NCBI RefSeq assembly: GCF_012275375.1
Contig: NZ_JAAZQJ010000008.1
Span: forward strand, 186,001 to 250,000
Length of the DNA: 64,000 nt
Direction: 5' to 3'
From: Dyella sp. SG609
Lineage (GTDB): Bacteria > Pseudomonadota > Gammaproteobacteria > Xanthomonadales > Rhodanobacteraceae
The position numbers and the translations under genes were made by a program. The notes beneath the pieces were generated by a model. It was not told where the DNA came from, did not search any database, and was given only the letters and a program-made list of their open reading frames with translations. Numbering within the stretch: the first letter of the stretch is position 1; every line of letters starts with the position of its first letter. This document shows positions 53,049 through 63,078 of the stretch, piece by piece.

Positions 53049-54227
53049 ATGGGCAAGGCGACACAAGACGACAGCAAGGAAGCGCTGGCGAAGATGGTGC
53101 GCGAGTCGTACTCCACCGTGGCCCTGGTGCTGCAGGGCGGCGGCGCGCTCGGCGCCTACCAGGCCGGCGTGTACCAGGCGCTGGCCGAGGCGGATCTGCG
53201 GCCGCGCTGGCTGGCAGGCATTTCGATCGGCGCCTTGAATGCCGCGATCATTGCCGGCAATCCGATCGGCCAGCGCGTGGAGAAGCTGCGCGAATTCTGG
53301 GAAACCATCTGCAAGCCGCCGTATTTCCCCGCCACGCCCGCGTTCGACAGCGGCGGCTGGCCGCTGGCGCTGCAGAACGGCTTCAGCAGCCTGGCCGCGT
53401 GGCGCGCGCTGCTCGAAGGGCAGGCGGGTTTCTTCGTGCCGCGCCTGCCGCCGCCGTTCCTGCCGTTCCACCGCGCTTCCGGTCCCGGCGACGTGAGCTG
53501 GTACGACACCGCGCCGCTGCGCAGCACGCTGGAGCGGCTGGTGGATTTCGACCGCGTCAACGACCCGCGTTCGATGCGCGTGTCGGTGGGCGCGGTGAAC
53601 GTGCGCACCGGCAACTTCGCCTACTTCGACAACAGCCACGGCAAGCTGCGGGTGGAGCATTTCATGGCCTCCGGCGCGCTGCCGCCGGGTTTCCCCGCGG
53701 TGGAGATCGACGGCGAGTTCTACTGGGACGGCGGCATGGTTTCCAACACGCCGCTGTACAAGGTGCTGTCGGACCGGCCCTGCCACGATGCGCTGATCTT
53801 CCAGGTCGACCTGTGGCGCGCCACCGGCGAGCTGCCGCGCGATCTGTCCGGCGTGGCCGAGCGCTCCAAGGAAATCCAGTATTCCAGCCGCACCCGCCTG
53901 ATCACCGAATACATGCGGCTGAACCAGGAAAACCAGCGCCTGCTGCACGACCTGATGGCCCTGGTGCCGGCGGACAAACACGACGATCCGGCCTTCAAGC
54001 GCGCGCAGGCGCAGGCTTCCGGCGCGCTGACCAACCTGATCCACCTGATCTACCGCGACAAGCCGTACGAAGGCCATTACAAGGACTACGAGTTCAGCCT
54101 GACCAGCATGCACTCGCACTGGGAGAGCGGCCTGGCCGACATGCGCCACACGCTGGCGCATCCGCAGTGGCTGGAGCGGCCCACGGCGGAGAAGCCATTC
54201 GTCACGCACGACGTGCACCGCCGCTAA
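53049..54227 (+). CDS. Patatin-like phospholipase (DUF3734 type)
   Basis: 392 aa. Oxyanion loop LQGGGALGAYQAGV, nucleophile elbow GISIGAL (Ser in GxSxG) and the catalytic Asp in the DGG motif (YWDGGMVSNTPL). The C-terminal third (SKEIQYSSRTRLITEYMRLN, HEGHYKDYEFSLTSM-like region) is the DUF3734 extension seen in patatins linked to bdhA in proteobacteria. It would hydrolyse acyl esters, perhaps membrane lipids or PHB-granule material. It is tightly linked to the decarboxylase gene upstream. Confidence 0.92.
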   Translation: MGKATQDDSKEALAKMVRESYSTVALVLQGGGALGAYQAGVYQALAEADLRPRWLAGISIGALNAAIIAGNPIGQRVEKLREFWETICKPPYFPATPAFDSGGWPLALQNGFSSLAAWRALLEGQAGFFVPRLPPPFLPFHRASGPGDVSWYDTAPLRSTLERLVDFDRVNDPRSMRVSVGAVNVRTGNFAYFDNSHGKLRVEHFMASGALPPGFPAVEIDGEFYWDGGMVSNTPLYKVLSDRPCHDALIFQVDLWRATGELPRDLSGVAERSKEIQYSSRTRLITEYMRLNQENQRLLHDLMALVPADKHDDPAFKRAQAQASGALTNLIHLIYRDKPYEGHYKDYEFSLTSMHSHWESGLADMRHTLAHPQWLERPTAEKPFVTHDVHRR

Positions 54228-54283
54228 CATAGGCCGCTCCGCCTTCCGGGGCGGCCGTGTTTCTCCTCTGCTGGAATTCCCCG

Positions 54284-55144
54284 ATGAGCCTCAAGGCAGC
54301 TTTCGTCGGTCTCGGCGCCATGGGCGCGCCGATGGCCGGACATCTGAACTCCAAGGGCCTGCTGCACGCGGTGGCCAACCGCACCCAGGCCAAGGCCGAT
54401 GCGCTGGCGCGCGAACTGGGCGTGACCGCCCCGCCGCTGGAACAGCTGGCCGCGCAGTGCGATGTGATCGCGCTGTGCGTGACTGCCGATGCCGACGTGC
54501 TGGCCACCATCGACACCATGCTGCCGCACTTGAAGCGCGGCGCCATCGTGGTCGATCACTCCACCGTGGCGCCCGACACCGCCAAACGCGCGGCCGCACG
54601 GCTGGCGGCGGCCGGCGTGGATTTCCTCGACGCGCCGGTGTCCGGCGGCGTGGAAGGCGCCAAGAACGGCAAGCTCTCGGTGATGGTCGGCGGCGACGCC
54701 GCGGTGCTGGAACGCGCGCGTCCGGTGCTGGAAGCCTATGCGCTGCGCGTCACCCACCTGGGCGCCGTCGGCGCCGGCCAGGCCACCAAGGCGGTGAACC
54801 AGGTGCTGGTGGCCGGCATCGCGCAGGCGGTGTGCGAGGGCCTGGCGCTGGGCGAGGCGCTGGGACTGGAAGCGGAGCGCCTGCTGCCGACCCTGGGCGC
54901 CGGCGCGGCCGGCAGCTGGTTCCTGGAGAAGCGCGGCGCCACCATGCTGCGCGACGAATTCAGCGTGGGCTTCAAGCTGGCCCTGCTGCACAAGGACTTG
55001 GGCATCGTGAACCGCATCGCCGAGGGCGCGGGCACGGACCGCACGGTGATCGAAAAGTCGCTGGCCGACTACGCCGAGCTGATGGCGCAGGGTTATGGCG
55101 ACGACGATATCTCGGCGCTGATCCGGCTCAAGCGCAAGCGTTGA
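54284..55144 (+). CDS. NAD(P)-dependent beta-hydroxyacid dehydrogenase (GarR/HIBADH family)
   Basis: 286 aa from ATG 54284. N-terminal Rossmann motif [15 protein letters not shown], the substrate-binding [22 protein letters not shown] and the catalytic Lys in [11 protein letters not shown]. This is the 3-hydroxyisobutyrate / tartronate semialdehyde reductase / glyoxylate reductase family; which acid is reduced cannot be told from sequence alone. It lies 56 bases after the patatin gene and ends just before family R copy 3 and a terminator. Confidence 0.9.
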   Translation: MSLKAAFVGLGAMGAPMAGHLNSKGLLHAVANRTQAKADALARELGVTAPPLEQLAAQCDVIALCVTADADVLATIDTMLPHLKRGAIVVDHSTVAPDTAKRAAARLAAAGVDFLDAPVSGGVEGAKNGKLSVMVGGDAAVLERARPVLEAYALRVTHLGAVGAGQATKAVNQVLVAGIAQAVCEGLALGEALGLEAERLLPTLGAGAAGSWFLEKRGATMLRDEFSVGFKLALLHKDLGIVNRIAEGAGTDRTVIEKSLADYAELMAQGYGDDDISALIRLKRKR

Positions 55145-55147
55145 TCG

Positions 55148-55243
55148 GCGTAGGTTGGGGTGAGCCGAAGGCGAACCCCAACACGACCTCATCCAGGCGC
55201 ATCGCATTGTTGGGGTTCGCCTTCGGCTCACCCCAACCTACGC
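55148..55243. repeat. Palindromic intergenic repeat, family R, copy 3
   Basis: The most symmetric copy: GCGTAGGTTGGGGTGAGCC at the left end and the exact complement GGCTCACCCCAACCTACGC at the right end, inner arms GAAGGCGAACCCCAAC / GTTGGGGTTCGCCTTC. It is in a convergent gap beside an intrinsic terminator. Confidence 0.92.
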
Positions 55244-55258
55244 CAGACGCTCAGCCAA

Positions 55259-55290
55259 AGAAAAAGCCGCGCATTCGCGCGGCTTTTTTA
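55259..55290. terminator. Bidirectional intrinsic terminator
   Basis: AAAAAGCCGCGC / GCGCGGCTTTTTT around ATTC, with A/T tracts on both sides. It ends the plus-strand dehydrogenase gene and the minus-strand argS-SPOR operon. Confidence 0.93.
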
Positions 55291-55312
55291 ATCGCGAAGC
55301 CGTAGTGGCGGC

Positions 55313-56053
55313 TCAGCGGCCTTCCTTCAGCGCGATCGCATTGAAACCGGCCGAGGACAAGCGCTGCTTGGTCGACTCAAGCTCCGTGGCCGACTTGAAC
55401 GGGCCAAGGCGCACGCGGTTGTAGGTCTGGCCGTTGACGTTGACCGAAGCCACGTTGGCGACGAAACCCTGCAGCGCCAGCTTGGCCTTCAGGCTTTCTG
55501 CATCGGAGGCGCTCGGAAACGCACCCACCTGCAGCAGATAGCCGCCACCGCCCGCGGCCGGCGGCGCGACCGCGGCAGCCGGCGCCGCGGTGACGTTCTC
55601 GGTGACCGCGGCCGGCGCATTCGCCGCCGCGGCGCGCTGCGCGGCCGCCTGCTGCTGGGCCTGCTGCGCCGCCTGGGCCTGGGCTTGCGCCTGCTGCGCG
55701 GCGGCCTGCTTCTGCTGCTCGGCGCGCGCCTGCGCGCTGATCTCGGCGTCGGGAATGCGCACTTCCTTCTCCGACAGTACAGAGTAGAAATCGAACTGCG
55801 GCTTCTTCGGCGCGGCGGGCGTGGAGTCGGCACTGGCCGGTTCCACCGCGCCGGCATCGCTGCCGTGCTGGGCGGTGGCCTGCGCGTTGGGCTGCGGCGC
55901 GTCGCCGGCGCGGCCGCCCATGGGCAGCTTGCCGCGCATGGCGAACATCAGCAGCGCGCCGACCGCGATGCCGACGATGGCCCAGCCCCAGGCCGGAAAC
56001 CCGCCGCTGTTGTTGCGCACGGCCTGACGGCCCTTGCCCTTGCGTGCTGCCAT
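55313..56053 (-). CDS. SPOR domain membrane protein
   Basis: 246 aa. A basic cytoplasmic start (AARKGKGRQAVRNN), one span (WGWAIVGIAVGALLMFAM, about residues 22-39), a long Gln/Ala-rich periplasmic linker (residues about 105-150) and a C-terminal SPOR domain (YLLQVGAFPSASDAESLKAK, YNRVRLGPFKSATELES). SPOR domains bind denuded septal peptidoglycan, as in FtsN and DedD; this layout after argS matches the FtsN-like/DedD-like protein of many gamma-proteobacteria. Its ATG directly follows the argS stop with no gap, so the two are coupled. Confidence 0.92.
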   Translation of the reverse strand: MAARKGKGRQAVRNNSGGFPAWGWAIVGIAVGALLMFAMRGKLPMGGRAGDAPQPNAQATAQHGSDAGAVEPASADSTPAAPKKPQFDFYSVLSEKEVRIPDAEISAQARAEQQKQAAAQQAQAQAQAAQQAQQQAAAQRAAAANAPAAVTENVTAAPAAAVAPPAAGGGGYLLQVGAFPSASDAESLKAKLALQGFVANVASVNVNGQTYNRVRLGPFKSATELESTKQRLSSAGFNAIALKEGR

Positions 56054-57745
56054 TTACATCTTCTCCGGGGCACTGAGTCCCAGCAAATCCAAACCGTTGC
56101 GGATGACCTGGCGTGCCGCGACCGCCAGGGTGATGCGCGCGTTGCGCAGCCCGGCGTCGTCCACGATCCACTTATGCTCGTGATAGTAACTGTGCAGGGC
56201 GCCGGCGAGGTCGCGCAGGTACTGCGCGATCAGGTGCGGTTCCAGATTGCCGGCCGCCGCTTCCACCACTTCCGGATAGCGCGACAGCTCCACGAACAGG
56301 GCCTGCTCGTGCGCCGTGTCCAGCCGCTCGAAATGCGCCGCGCCCGCGGCGGTATCCAGCGCCGGCAGGCCGCGCTCGGCCAGTTCTTCCAGCACGCGGC
56401 AGACGCGGGCATGGGCGTACTGGATGTAATAGACCGGGTTGTCGTTGCTCTGCGAGCGCGCCAGGTCGATGTCGAACACCAGCTGCGAGTCGGCCTTGCG
56501 CGAGATCAGGAAGAAGCGCGTGGCGTCCTTGCCCACTTCGTCGATCAGGTCGCGCAGGGTGACGTAGCTGCCGGCGCGCTTGGAGATCTTCACCTCTTCG
56601 CCGCCGCGCATCACGGTCACCATCTGGTGCAGCACGTATTCCGGCCAGCCCTTGGGGATGCCGCAATCCAGCGCCTGCAGGCCGGCCTTCACGCGGGCCA
56701 GGCTGCCGTGGTGGTCCGAACCCAGCTCGGTGATGGCGCGCACGTAGCCGCGCTGCCACTTGCTGCGGTGGTAGGCCACGTCCGGCACGAAATAAGTGAA
56801 CGTGCCGTCGGACTTGCGCATCACGCGGTCCTTGTCGTCGCCGAAGTCGGTCGAGCGCAGCCACAGCGCGCCGCCTTCCTCGTAGGTGTGGCCGTGGGCG
56901 ACCAGTTCGCGCACGGTCTCCTCCACCTTGCCGCCGCTGTACAGCGAGGACTCCAGGAAATAGGTGTCGAAGCCGACGCCGAAGGCTTTCAGGTCCAGGT
57001 CCTGTTCGCGGCGCAGGCTGGCCACGGCGAACTGGCGGATGGCCTCGAGGTCGTCGGCATCCTTGGCGCCGGTGACGGTGTGGCCGTCGGCCAGCACGGA
57101 TTCGCCGGCCATGTAGGCGCGGGCCACGTCGGCGATGTAGTCGCCGCGGTAGCCGTCTTCCGGCCAGCCGGCCTGGTCCGGCGCCAGGCCGCGCGCGCGC
57201 GCCTGCGTCGAGATGGCCAGGTTCTGGATCTGCACGCCGGCGTCGTTGTAGTAGAACTCGCGCCGCACCGCCCAGCCGTTGGCGTCGAGCAGGCGGCTCA
57301 GGCAGTCGCCGATCGCCGCGGCGCGGCCGTGGCCCACGTGCAGCGGGCCGGTCGGGTTGGCCGAGACGAATTCCACGCCGGCGACCACGCCCTTGCCGCT
57401 GTCGTTGCGGCCGTAGGCGTCGCCCTCGCCCAGGATGCGGCGCAGCTCGGCGTGGTAGGCGCCGGGCGCCAGGAAGAAGTTGATGAAGCCGGGGCCGGCG
57501 ATCTCGATCTTCGCCACCTGCGCATTGGCGGGCAGGGCGGCCACCAGTTTCTCGGCCAGTTCGCGCGGCTTGGCGCGGGCCGGCTTGGCCAGCAGCATGG
57601 CGGCGTTGCTGGCGAAATCGCCGTGGTCGCGGCTGCGCGTGCGCTCGATCACGAAGTTCGGCACTTCGAGCTCGGCGGGCAGGGTGGAGTCGTTCTGCAG
57701 GGACCGGATGGCCTGCAGCAGCAAATCGCGCAGCGCTTGTTTCAC
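56054..57745 (-). CDS. argS: Arginyl-tRNA synthetase
   Basis: 563 aa from GTG 57745; the frame stays open upstream but the extension is Pro/Arg-rich and not family-like. Class I synthetase: HVGHGR (136-141) is the HIGH motif, and KISKRAG is the KMSKS equivalent. The N-terminal Arg-tRNA additional domain ([20 protein letters not shown]) and the C-terminal anticodon-binding helical domain ([15 protein letters not shown]) are complete. It charges tRNA-Arg. It heads a two-gene operon with the SPOR protein. Confidence 0.97.
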   Translation of the reverse strand: MKQALRDLLLQAIRSLQNDSTLPAELEVPNFVIERTRSRDHGDFASNAAMLLAKPARAKPRELAEKLVAALPANAQVAKIEIAGPGFINFFLAPGAYHAELRRILGEGDAYGRNDSGKGVVAGVEFVSANPTGPLHVGHGRAAAIGDCLSRLLDANGWAVRREFYYNDAGVQIQNLAISTQARARGLAPDQAGWPEDGYRGDYIADVARAYMAGESVLADGHTVTGAKDADDLEAIRQFAVASLRREQDLDLKAFGVGFDTYFLESSLYSGGKVEETVRELVAHGHTYEEGGALWLRSTDFGDDKDRVMRKSDGTFTYFVPDVAYHRSKWQRGYVRAITELGSDHHGSLARVKAGLQALDCGIPKGWPEYVLHQMVTVMRGGEEVKISKRAGSYVTLRDLIDEVGKDATRFFLISRKADSQLVFDIDLARSQSNDNPVYYIQYAHARVCRVLEELAERGLPALDTAAGAAHFERLDTAHEQALFVELSRYPEVVEAAAGNLEPHLIAQYLRDLAGALHSYYHEHKWIVDDAGLRNARITLAVAARQVIRNGLDLLGLSAPEKM

Positions 57746-57865
57746 GGGGCTGGGTCTGGCTTCGATGGAACCGGCAATCCTAGCAGAGCGGGGCGGCCCG
57801 CTCCGAGGCCTGGGCGGGGCGGCCGAAGGCGGCGAGCGGGCATGCTGCGGCGCGGCTGCGGGGGC

Positions 57866-57874
57866 TGTGGATAA
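57866..57874 (+). promoter_or_regulatory. Single perfect DnaA box
   Basis: TGTGGATAA is an exact complement of the consensus TTATCCACA. It stands alone in the argS-radC gap, so it is not an origin; it may be a titration or regulatory site, or chance. Confidence 0.35.
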
Positions 57875-57929
57875 CTCTGTGGGGAAAGTAAGGGCTGGCG
57901 GGAGCGTCGCGGGTTTTTGCGCGGCGGAA

Positions 57930-57990
57930 ACGTATATGTCACTTAAATTTCCACGTAGTATCAATAGTTTACATTGACAATTTCACGAGT
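57930..57990. promoter_or_regulatory. AT-rich dyad in the argS upstream region
   Basis: An unusually AT-rich 60-base patch in a GC-rich context, centred on TCAATAGTTTACATTGA at 57961-57977 (arms TCAAT/ATTGA around 7 bases). It probably marks the argS promoter with an operator-like dyad. No clean -35/-10 pair could be assigned. Confidence 0.35.
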
Positions 57991-58171
57991 GTCGACGGAA
58001 TGACCGCTAAGCGGCGATCTGAGGCCGATGTGCATAAGTCGCGCCGGCCCGGCTTCCGGCGGAGCCCGCCGGCACGTCACTGTCCTGTCATGCCGCACTG
58101 CCACAATGCCGCCCGTACCCCAGGCACCCTCCCCGCCGACGGGTATGCGAGACGCCGTCCCTCTCACCTCC

Positions 58172-58212
58172 CCAAAAACGGCCTGACGGCGCGGTCCCCA
58201 CCGCGCCGTTAT
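58172..58212 (-). terminator. Possible terminator of radC
   Basis: Stem ACGGCGCGG / CCGCGCCGT around six bases at 58186-58209; on the minus strand a TTTTT tract follows seven bases after the stem. The gap makes it a weak intrinsic terminator. Confidence 0.4.
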
Positions 58213-58243
58213 TCTTTCCGGGTCAAACGGCACCCGCCCGCGC

Positions 58244-58915
58244 TCAGAGCAGGCCCAGCGAGGCCATCGACACCGGTTCGGCGGCGCCGATCACCAGGTG
58301 GTCCAGCACGCGCACTTCGACCAGCTGCAGCGCCTCGCGCAGGCTGCGGGTGATGGCGCGGTCGGCCAGGCTGGGCTCGGCCACGCCCGACGGATGGTTG
58401 TGGGCGAAGATCACCGCGCTGGCGTTGTGCTTGAGGCAGGCGCGCACCACTTCGCGCGGATGCACGCTGGCGCCGTCGATGGTGCCGCGGAACAGCTCCT
58501 CGTAGGCCAGCACGCGGTGGCGGTTGTCCAGGTACAGGCAGGCGAAAACTTCGTAGGGCAGGTGGCGCAGCTTGGCGCGGAGGAAGTCGCCGCTGTCGCG
58601 CGGACTGCGCAGCGCGGCGCCCGTGCGCAGCTGTTCGTTCAAGGAGCGGCGCGCCAGCTCCAGCGCGGCGATCACGCGTGCCCGCTTGGCCGGGCCGATG
58701 CCGGGCATGCGCGTGGTGGTGTGGGGGTCGGCCAGCAATGCATGGATGCCGCCGGCTTCGGCCAGCAGCTGGCGGCCGAGGGTGAGCGCATCGACGCCGG
58801 CCACGCCGCTGCCCAGCAGCACGGCGAGCAGCTCCGCATCCGACAGCGCGGACGTGCCTTGCTGCAGCAGTTTTTCGCGCGGACGTTCCCCGGCTGGCCA
58901 GTCTCGAATGCTCAT
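58244..58915 (-). CDS. radC: RadC (JAB domain) protein
   Basis: 223 aa from ATG 58915, beginning with the typical [15 protein letters not shown]. An N-terminal helix-hairpin-helix region ([20 protein letters not shown]) precedes the JAB/MPN domain with the metal motif [14 protein letters not shown] and an upstream Glu. RadC is a widespread protein once thought to act in DNA repair; its real activity is unsettled. It is divergent from coaBC, the common gamma-proteobacterial order. Confidence 0.94.
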   Translation of the reverse strand: MSIRDWPAGERPREKLLQQGTSALSDAELLAVLLGSGVAGVDALTLGRQLLAEAGGIHALLADPHTTTRMPGIGPAKRARVIAALELARRSLNEQLRTGAALRSPRDSGDFLRAKLRHLPYEVFACLYLDNRHRVLAYEELFRGTIDGASVHPREVVRACLKHNASAVIFAHNHPSGVAEPSLADRAITRSLREALQLVEVRVLDHLVIGAAEPVSMASLGLL

Positions 58916-59011
58916 TCGCTCACGATGCCGCAATCGCGCCGGCGCCTGCAGCGGAAGACGCGGTTGATTCCGGTAAGCTTGGCGTCTGCCCGTTTGTCAG
59001 GCCTGTCCTAC

Positions 59012-60217
59012 ATGCAACTTGCCAACCGTCGCATCCTGCTCGGCGTGTCGGGCGGCATCGCCGCCTACAAAGCCTGCGAGCTGGTCCGCCGCCTGCGCGA
59101 CCTGGGCGCCCAGGTCCGCGTGGTGATGACGGAAAGCGCAACCCATTTCGTCAGCGCCACCACCTTCCAGGCCCTGTCCGGCGAAGCCGTGCGGGTGAGC
59201 CTGTGGGACGAGCAGGCGGAGATGGCCATGGGCCATATCGAGCTGGCGCGCTGGGCCGAACGCATCATCGTCGCGCCCGCCAGCGCCGACCTGATCGCCC
59301 GCCTCGCGCATGGCATGGCCAACGACCTGCTCACCACGCTGTGCCTGGCCAGCGCCGCGCCGCTGTACGTGGCGCCGGCGATGAACCAGCAGATGTGGGC
59401 GCATCCGGCCGTGCAGGAAAATGTCGATACCCTGCGCCGCCGCGGCGTGCACCTGCTCGGCCCGGCCTCGGGCGACCAGGCCTGCGGCGATATCGGTTCC
59501 GGCCGCATGCTCGAAGCGCTGGAATTGCGCGCGGCCCTGGTGGGCTCGTTCGGCGACGGCGCGCTGCGCGGCCTGAAGATGGTGGTGAGCGCGGGGCCGA
59601 CCTACGAAGACATCGACCCGGTCCGCTTCATCGGCAACCGCAGCTCCGGCCGCATGGGCTTCGCCGTGGCCGGCGCCGCCGCGGATGCCGGCGCGCAGGT
59701 GACCCTGGTCGCCGGCCCCGTGCACCTGGCCACGCCGCATGGCGTGGCACGGCGCGTGGACGTGCGCAGCGCCGCCGAAATGCATGCCGCCGTGCTGGCC
59801 GCCACCGCCGGGGCGGACATCTACGTCGGCGCCGCCGCGGTGGGCGACTACCGCCCGGCCAGCGTGGCCGGCCAGAAGATCAAGAAGCAGGACGGCGCCG
59901 GGCTGACCCTGGCGCTGGCCGAGAATCCCGACATCCTCGCCAGCCTGGCCGCCCAAACCGTGCACCCTTTCCTGGTCGGATTCGCCGCGGAAACGCATGA
60001 TGTGGCGGATTACGCGCAGGACAAGCTCCGGCGCAAGGGATTGGACATGATCGCCGCAAACCTGGTGGGCAACGGCCTCGGCTTCGAGGCCGCCGACAAC
60101 GCATTGAACGTGTACTGGCCCGGCGGCTCGCTGGAGCTGCCGCGCGCAGGCAAGGAACAACTCGCCCGCGAGCTGGTGGCGAGCATCGCGCAGCGCTACC
60201 GGGCGGTGCGCTCATGA
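59012..60217 (+). CDS. coaBC: Bifunctional phosphopantothenoylcysteine decarboxylase / phosphopantothenate-cysteine ligase
   Basis: 401 aa. The N-terminal CoaC flavoprotein domain shows [21 protein letters not shown], the PXMNXXMW motif (PAMNQQMW) and the catalytic [14 protein letters not shown] region. The C-terminal CoaB domain starts with [20 protein letters not shown] and [11 protein letters not shown], followed by AAAVGDYRP and the Lys-rich KIKKQDG loop. The two activities make 4'-phosphopantetheine for coenzyme A. The stop overlaps the dut start (ATGA). Confidence 0.96.
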   Translation: MQLANRRILLGVSGGIAAYKACELVRRLRDLGAQVRVVMTESATHFVSATTFQALSGEAVRVSLWDEQAEMAMGHIELARWAERIIVAPASADLIARLAHGMANDLLTTLCLASAAPLYVAPAMNQQMWAHPAVQENVDTLRRRGVHLLGPASGDQACGDIGSGRMLEALELRAALVGSFGDGALRGLKMVVSAGPTYEDIDPVRFIGNRSSGRMGFAVAGAAADAGAQVTLVAGPVHLATPHGVARRVDVRSAAEMHAAVLAATAGADIYVGAAAVGDYRPASVAGQKIKKQDGAGLTLALAENPDILASLAAQTVHPFLVGFAAETHDVADYAQDKLRRKGLDMIAANLVGNGLGFEAADNALNVYWPGGSLELPRAGKEQLARELVASIAQRYRAVRS

Positions 60218-60687
60218 CGGTGCGGCCGGGCCTGGTCGACGTCGAACTGAAAATCCTCGATCCACGGCTGGGCGACAGCATCCCGCTGCCGCAGGCGGCG
60301 ACCGCCGGCAGCGCGGGCATGGACCTGCGCGCCGCGATCGATGCGCCGCTCACTTTGGCTCCCGGCGAAAGCGCGCTGGTGCCCAGCGGCATGGCCATCC
60401 ATATCGGCGATCCGCTCTGGTGCGCGCTGATCGTGCCGCGCTCGGGCCTGGGCCATAAACACGGGCTCGTCATGGGCAACCTGGTAGGCGTGATCGACGC
60501 GGATTACCAGGGGCCGCTGATGATTTCCTGCTGGAACCGCGGCACGCAGCCGTACACCATCGAGGTGGGCGACCGCATCGCCCAGCTGCTGCTGGTGCCG
60601 GTGGCGCAGGCCCGCTTGAACGTGGTGACGGAGTTCAAGCCTTCGCAGAGGGGCGAGGGCGGTTTCGGCTCCACCGGCGTCAACTAA
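60214..60687 (+). CDS. dut: dUTP diphosphatase
   Basis: 157 aa trimeric dUTPase. The five motifs are complete: [26 protein letters not shown] (catalytic Asp), [10 protein letters not shown] and [10 protein letters not shown] at the C-terminus. It removes dUTP and supplies dUMP for thymidylate synthesis. Translationally coupled to coaBC by a 4-base overlap; a phosphomannomutase gene follows after 31 bases. Confidence 0.97.
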   Translation: MTVRPGLVDVELKILDPRLGDSIPLPQAATAGSAGMDLRAAIDAPLTLAPGESALVPSGMAIHIGDPLWCALIVPRSGLGHKHGLVMGNLVGVIDADYQGPLMISCWNRGTQPYTIEVGDRIAQLLLVPVAQARLNVVTEFKPSQRGEGGFGSTGVN

Positions 60688-60718
60688 GTATTCGAGAGCC
60701 TGCAGAGGGGACAGGACG

Positions 60719-63055
60719 ATGGCGATGGACATCGCGATGGAATGGCGCGAGCGCGCGTCCGACTGGCGGCGGCTGTTGCCGCTGGCCGGCGGCACGCTGC
60801 TGGTCGTGAGCGGTTTGTTCTGCGCCTGGCAGACCTGGCTGATCGCCGACGAAGGCGCCGCGATCGAGCGCGTGCACCGCGCGCAGGACCAAGCGGCGCA
60901 GTCGCTGGCCGAGGAATTGACGCGCGAACGCCACGCCCTGCAGCAGCAGCTCGACGCGCTCGACCCCGCCGCCGCCCAGGCCGACCGCGCCTACGCGGCC
61001 ACCGTGCTGCGCGGCAAGCTGCCGCAGACCCGGGCCGTGGAGTTCTACAGCGGCAGCCTGGACGAGGTGCTGCACGCCAACTACCGCGACTTCGGCTACG
61101 CCAGGGCCGCACAGCTGATGGCCGCGCAGACCGCCGACGGCGACACGCTCGCCCAGACCCTGCCCAAGGGCGCCGGCGAGCGCAGCCTCAGCTTCGTGCT
61201 GCCGATGGGCGCGCGCCAGCGGCCCAGCGCATGGGTGCTGTTCGAGCTTCCGTTCGCTCCGCTGGAGGAACGTTTCAACGCCGTTCCGCCGGGAAGCGGC
61301 AGACTGGAACTTCGCCAGGGCGACGACCGCGGCCGCGGCGACCTGCAACTGCTCGCCCATGGCTCGGCCTCCGCGCAAAGCGAAGCCACCGGCAAGCCGG
61401 TGGCGGGCAGCAACCTGAGCGTGGTCGCCGCCTTGCCCGCGGCCTACATCGTGCTGCCGAAGTCGTGGCCGCTGGCCGCCCTGCTGGCCTTGCTGGGACT
61501 GGGCGGCGGCATTTATCTGCTGTGGCTGCGCGGCCGCGTCCCCGGCCTCAACCTTGGCAAGCACAAGACTTCATACGAGGAACCGATTTTGTCCGACCTG
61601 ATCGACAACACGCCCGAGCCGGCCAAGCCGGAAGCCCGCCCCGCCAAGCCCGCCGCACCGGCGCCCGGTCCGGTCACGGTGGACCCGACGATCTTCCGCG
61701 CGTACGACGTGCGCGGCATCGTCGGCAAGTCGCTCACCGTCGACGTGGCGCGCCTGCTCGGCCAGTCCATCGGCACGGTGATGCGCGAGAAGGGCCTGCG
61801 CGAGATCGTGGTCGGCCGCGACGGCCGCCTGTCCGGTCCGGAACTGGCCGGCGCGCTGTCCGACGGCCTGCGCGAGGCCGGCATCGACGTGATCGACGTC
61901 GGCGCCGTGCCGACGCCGGTCGTCTACTACGCGGCCTACCGCTTCAACACCGGCAGCGGCGTGGCCGTCACCGGCAGCCACAATCCGCCGGACTACAACG
62001 GCTTCAAGATCGTGGTCGGCGGCGAGACCCTGTCCGAAGGCGCCATCCAGGACCTCTACCGCCGCATCGCCGCCAACGAGCTGGAGCGCGGCGGCAAGGG
62101 TTCGCTGCGCCATATCGACGTGGTGCCGGACTACGTCGAGCGCATCACCTCCGACGTGCAGGCGGGCCGGCGCATGAAGGTGGTGGTCGACTGCGGCAAC
62201 GGCATCCCGGGCGCGGTGGCGCCGCAGGTGCTCGAAGGCATCGGCTGCGAAATCATCCCGCTGTACTGCGATGTGGACGGCACCTTCCCGAACCACCATC
62301 CGGACCCTTCCGACCCGCACAACCTGGAAGACCTGATCCTGGCGGTGAAGAGCACCGGCGCGGATCTCGGCGTGGCCTTCGACGGCGACGGCGACCGCCT
62401 GGGCGTGGTCACCAGGACGGGCGAGATCATCTTCCCCGACCGCACGCTCATGCTGTTCGCGCGCGACGTGCTGTCGCGCCAGCCCGGCGCCACCATCATC
62501 TACGACGTGAAGTGCACGGGGCACCTCAAGGGCCAGATCCTCGATGCCGGCGGCAGCCCGCTGATGTGGCGCACCGGCCACTCGCTGATCAAGAGCAAGA
62601 TGCGCGAGACCGGCGCGGAACTCGCCGGCGAGATGAGCGGCCACTTCTTCTTCAAGGAGCGCTGGTACGGCTTCGACGACGGCATCTACGCCGGCGCCCG
62701 CCTGCTGGAGATCCTGGCCGGCGACCTGGAAGAGCGTACGCCGGAAGAGATCTTCGCCACCTGCCCCAAGGGCGTGTCCACGCCGGAGCTGAAGATCGAG
62801 ATGCAGGAAGGCGAGCACTACAAGTTCATCGAGAAGTTCCGCCAGAGCGCCACCTTCGGCGACGCCGCGCTGACCACCATCGACGGTGTGCGCGCCGACT
62901 GGCCGGACGGCTGGGGCCTGGTGCGCCCGTCCAACACCACGCCGATCCTGGTGCTGCGCTTCGACGCCGACAACGACGCGGCGCTCAAGCGCATCCAGCA
63001 GGTGTTCCGCGAGCAGCTGCATGCGGTGGATCCGGCGCTGAAGCTGCCGTTCTGA
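60719..63055 (+). CDS. algC: Membrane-anchored phosphomannomutase/phosphoglucomutase (AlgC type)
   Basis: 778 aa, much longer than the 450-460 aa of a soluble enzyme. Residues 1-320 are an extension with two membrane spans (LLPLAGGTLLVVSGLFCAW; PLAALLALLGLGGGIYLLWL) enclosing a periplasmic part, then a Pro/Ala linker. The catalytic part begins near 323 (VDPTIFRAYDVRGIVGKSLT) and has phosphoserine Ser420 (TGSHNPPDYNGFK), metal loop DGDGDR, sugar loop GEMSGH and phosphate loop RPSNTTP. It interconverts 6-phospho and 1-phospho hexoses for exopolysaccharide and LPS. Long forms with this anchor are usual in Xanthomonadales and Pseudomonas after dut. Confidence 0.94.
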   Translation: MAMDIAMEWRERASDWRRLLPLAGGTLLVVSGLFCAWQTWLIADEGAAIERVHRAQDQAAQSLAEELTRERHALQQQLDALDPAAAQADRAYAATVLRGKLPQTRAVEFYSGSLDEVLHANYRDFGYARAAQLMAAQTADGDTLAQTLPKGAGERSLSFVLPMGARQRPSAWVLFELPFAPLEERFNAVPPGSGRLELRQGDDRGRGDLQLLAHGSASAQSEATGKPVAGSNLSVVAALPAAYIVLPKSWPLAALLALLGLGGGIYLLWLRGRVPGLNLGKHKTSYEEPILSDLIDNTPEPAKPEARPAKPAAPAPGPVTVDPTIFRAYDVRGIVGKSLTVDVARLLGQSIGTVMREKGLREIVVGRDGRLSGPELAGALSDGLREAGIDVIDVGAVPTPVVYYAAYRFNTGSGVAVTGSHNPPDYNGFKIVVGGETLSEGAIQDLYRRIAANELERGGKGSLRHIDVVPDYVERITSDVQAGRRMKVVVDCGNGIPGAVAPQVLEGIGCEIIPLYCDVDGTFPNHHPDPSDPHNLEDLILAVKSTGADLGVAFDGDGDRLGVVTRTGEIIFPDRTLMLFARDVLSRQPGATIIYDVKCTGHLKGQILDAGGSPLMWRTGHSLIKSKMRETGAELAGEMSGHFFFKERWYGFDDGIYAGARLLEILAGDLEERTPEEIFATCPKGVSTPELKIEMQEGEHYKFIEKFRQSATFGDAALTTIDGVRADWPDGWGLVRPSNTTPILVLRFDADNDAALKRIQQVFREQLHAVDPALKLPF

Positions 63056-63078
63056 TCCGCGGGGCCTTGGCCCAGGCA

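Noticed and set aside
57746-57964. N-terminal extension of argS
   Set aside because: Pro/Arg/Ser-rich and unlike ArgS, overlaps an AT-rich promoter-like patch; GTG 57745 gives a normal-length enzyme.
57866-57990. Replication origin at the DnaA box and AT-rich patch
   Set aside because: Only one DnaA box, no dnaA/dnaN/gyrB neighbourhood and no box cluster.
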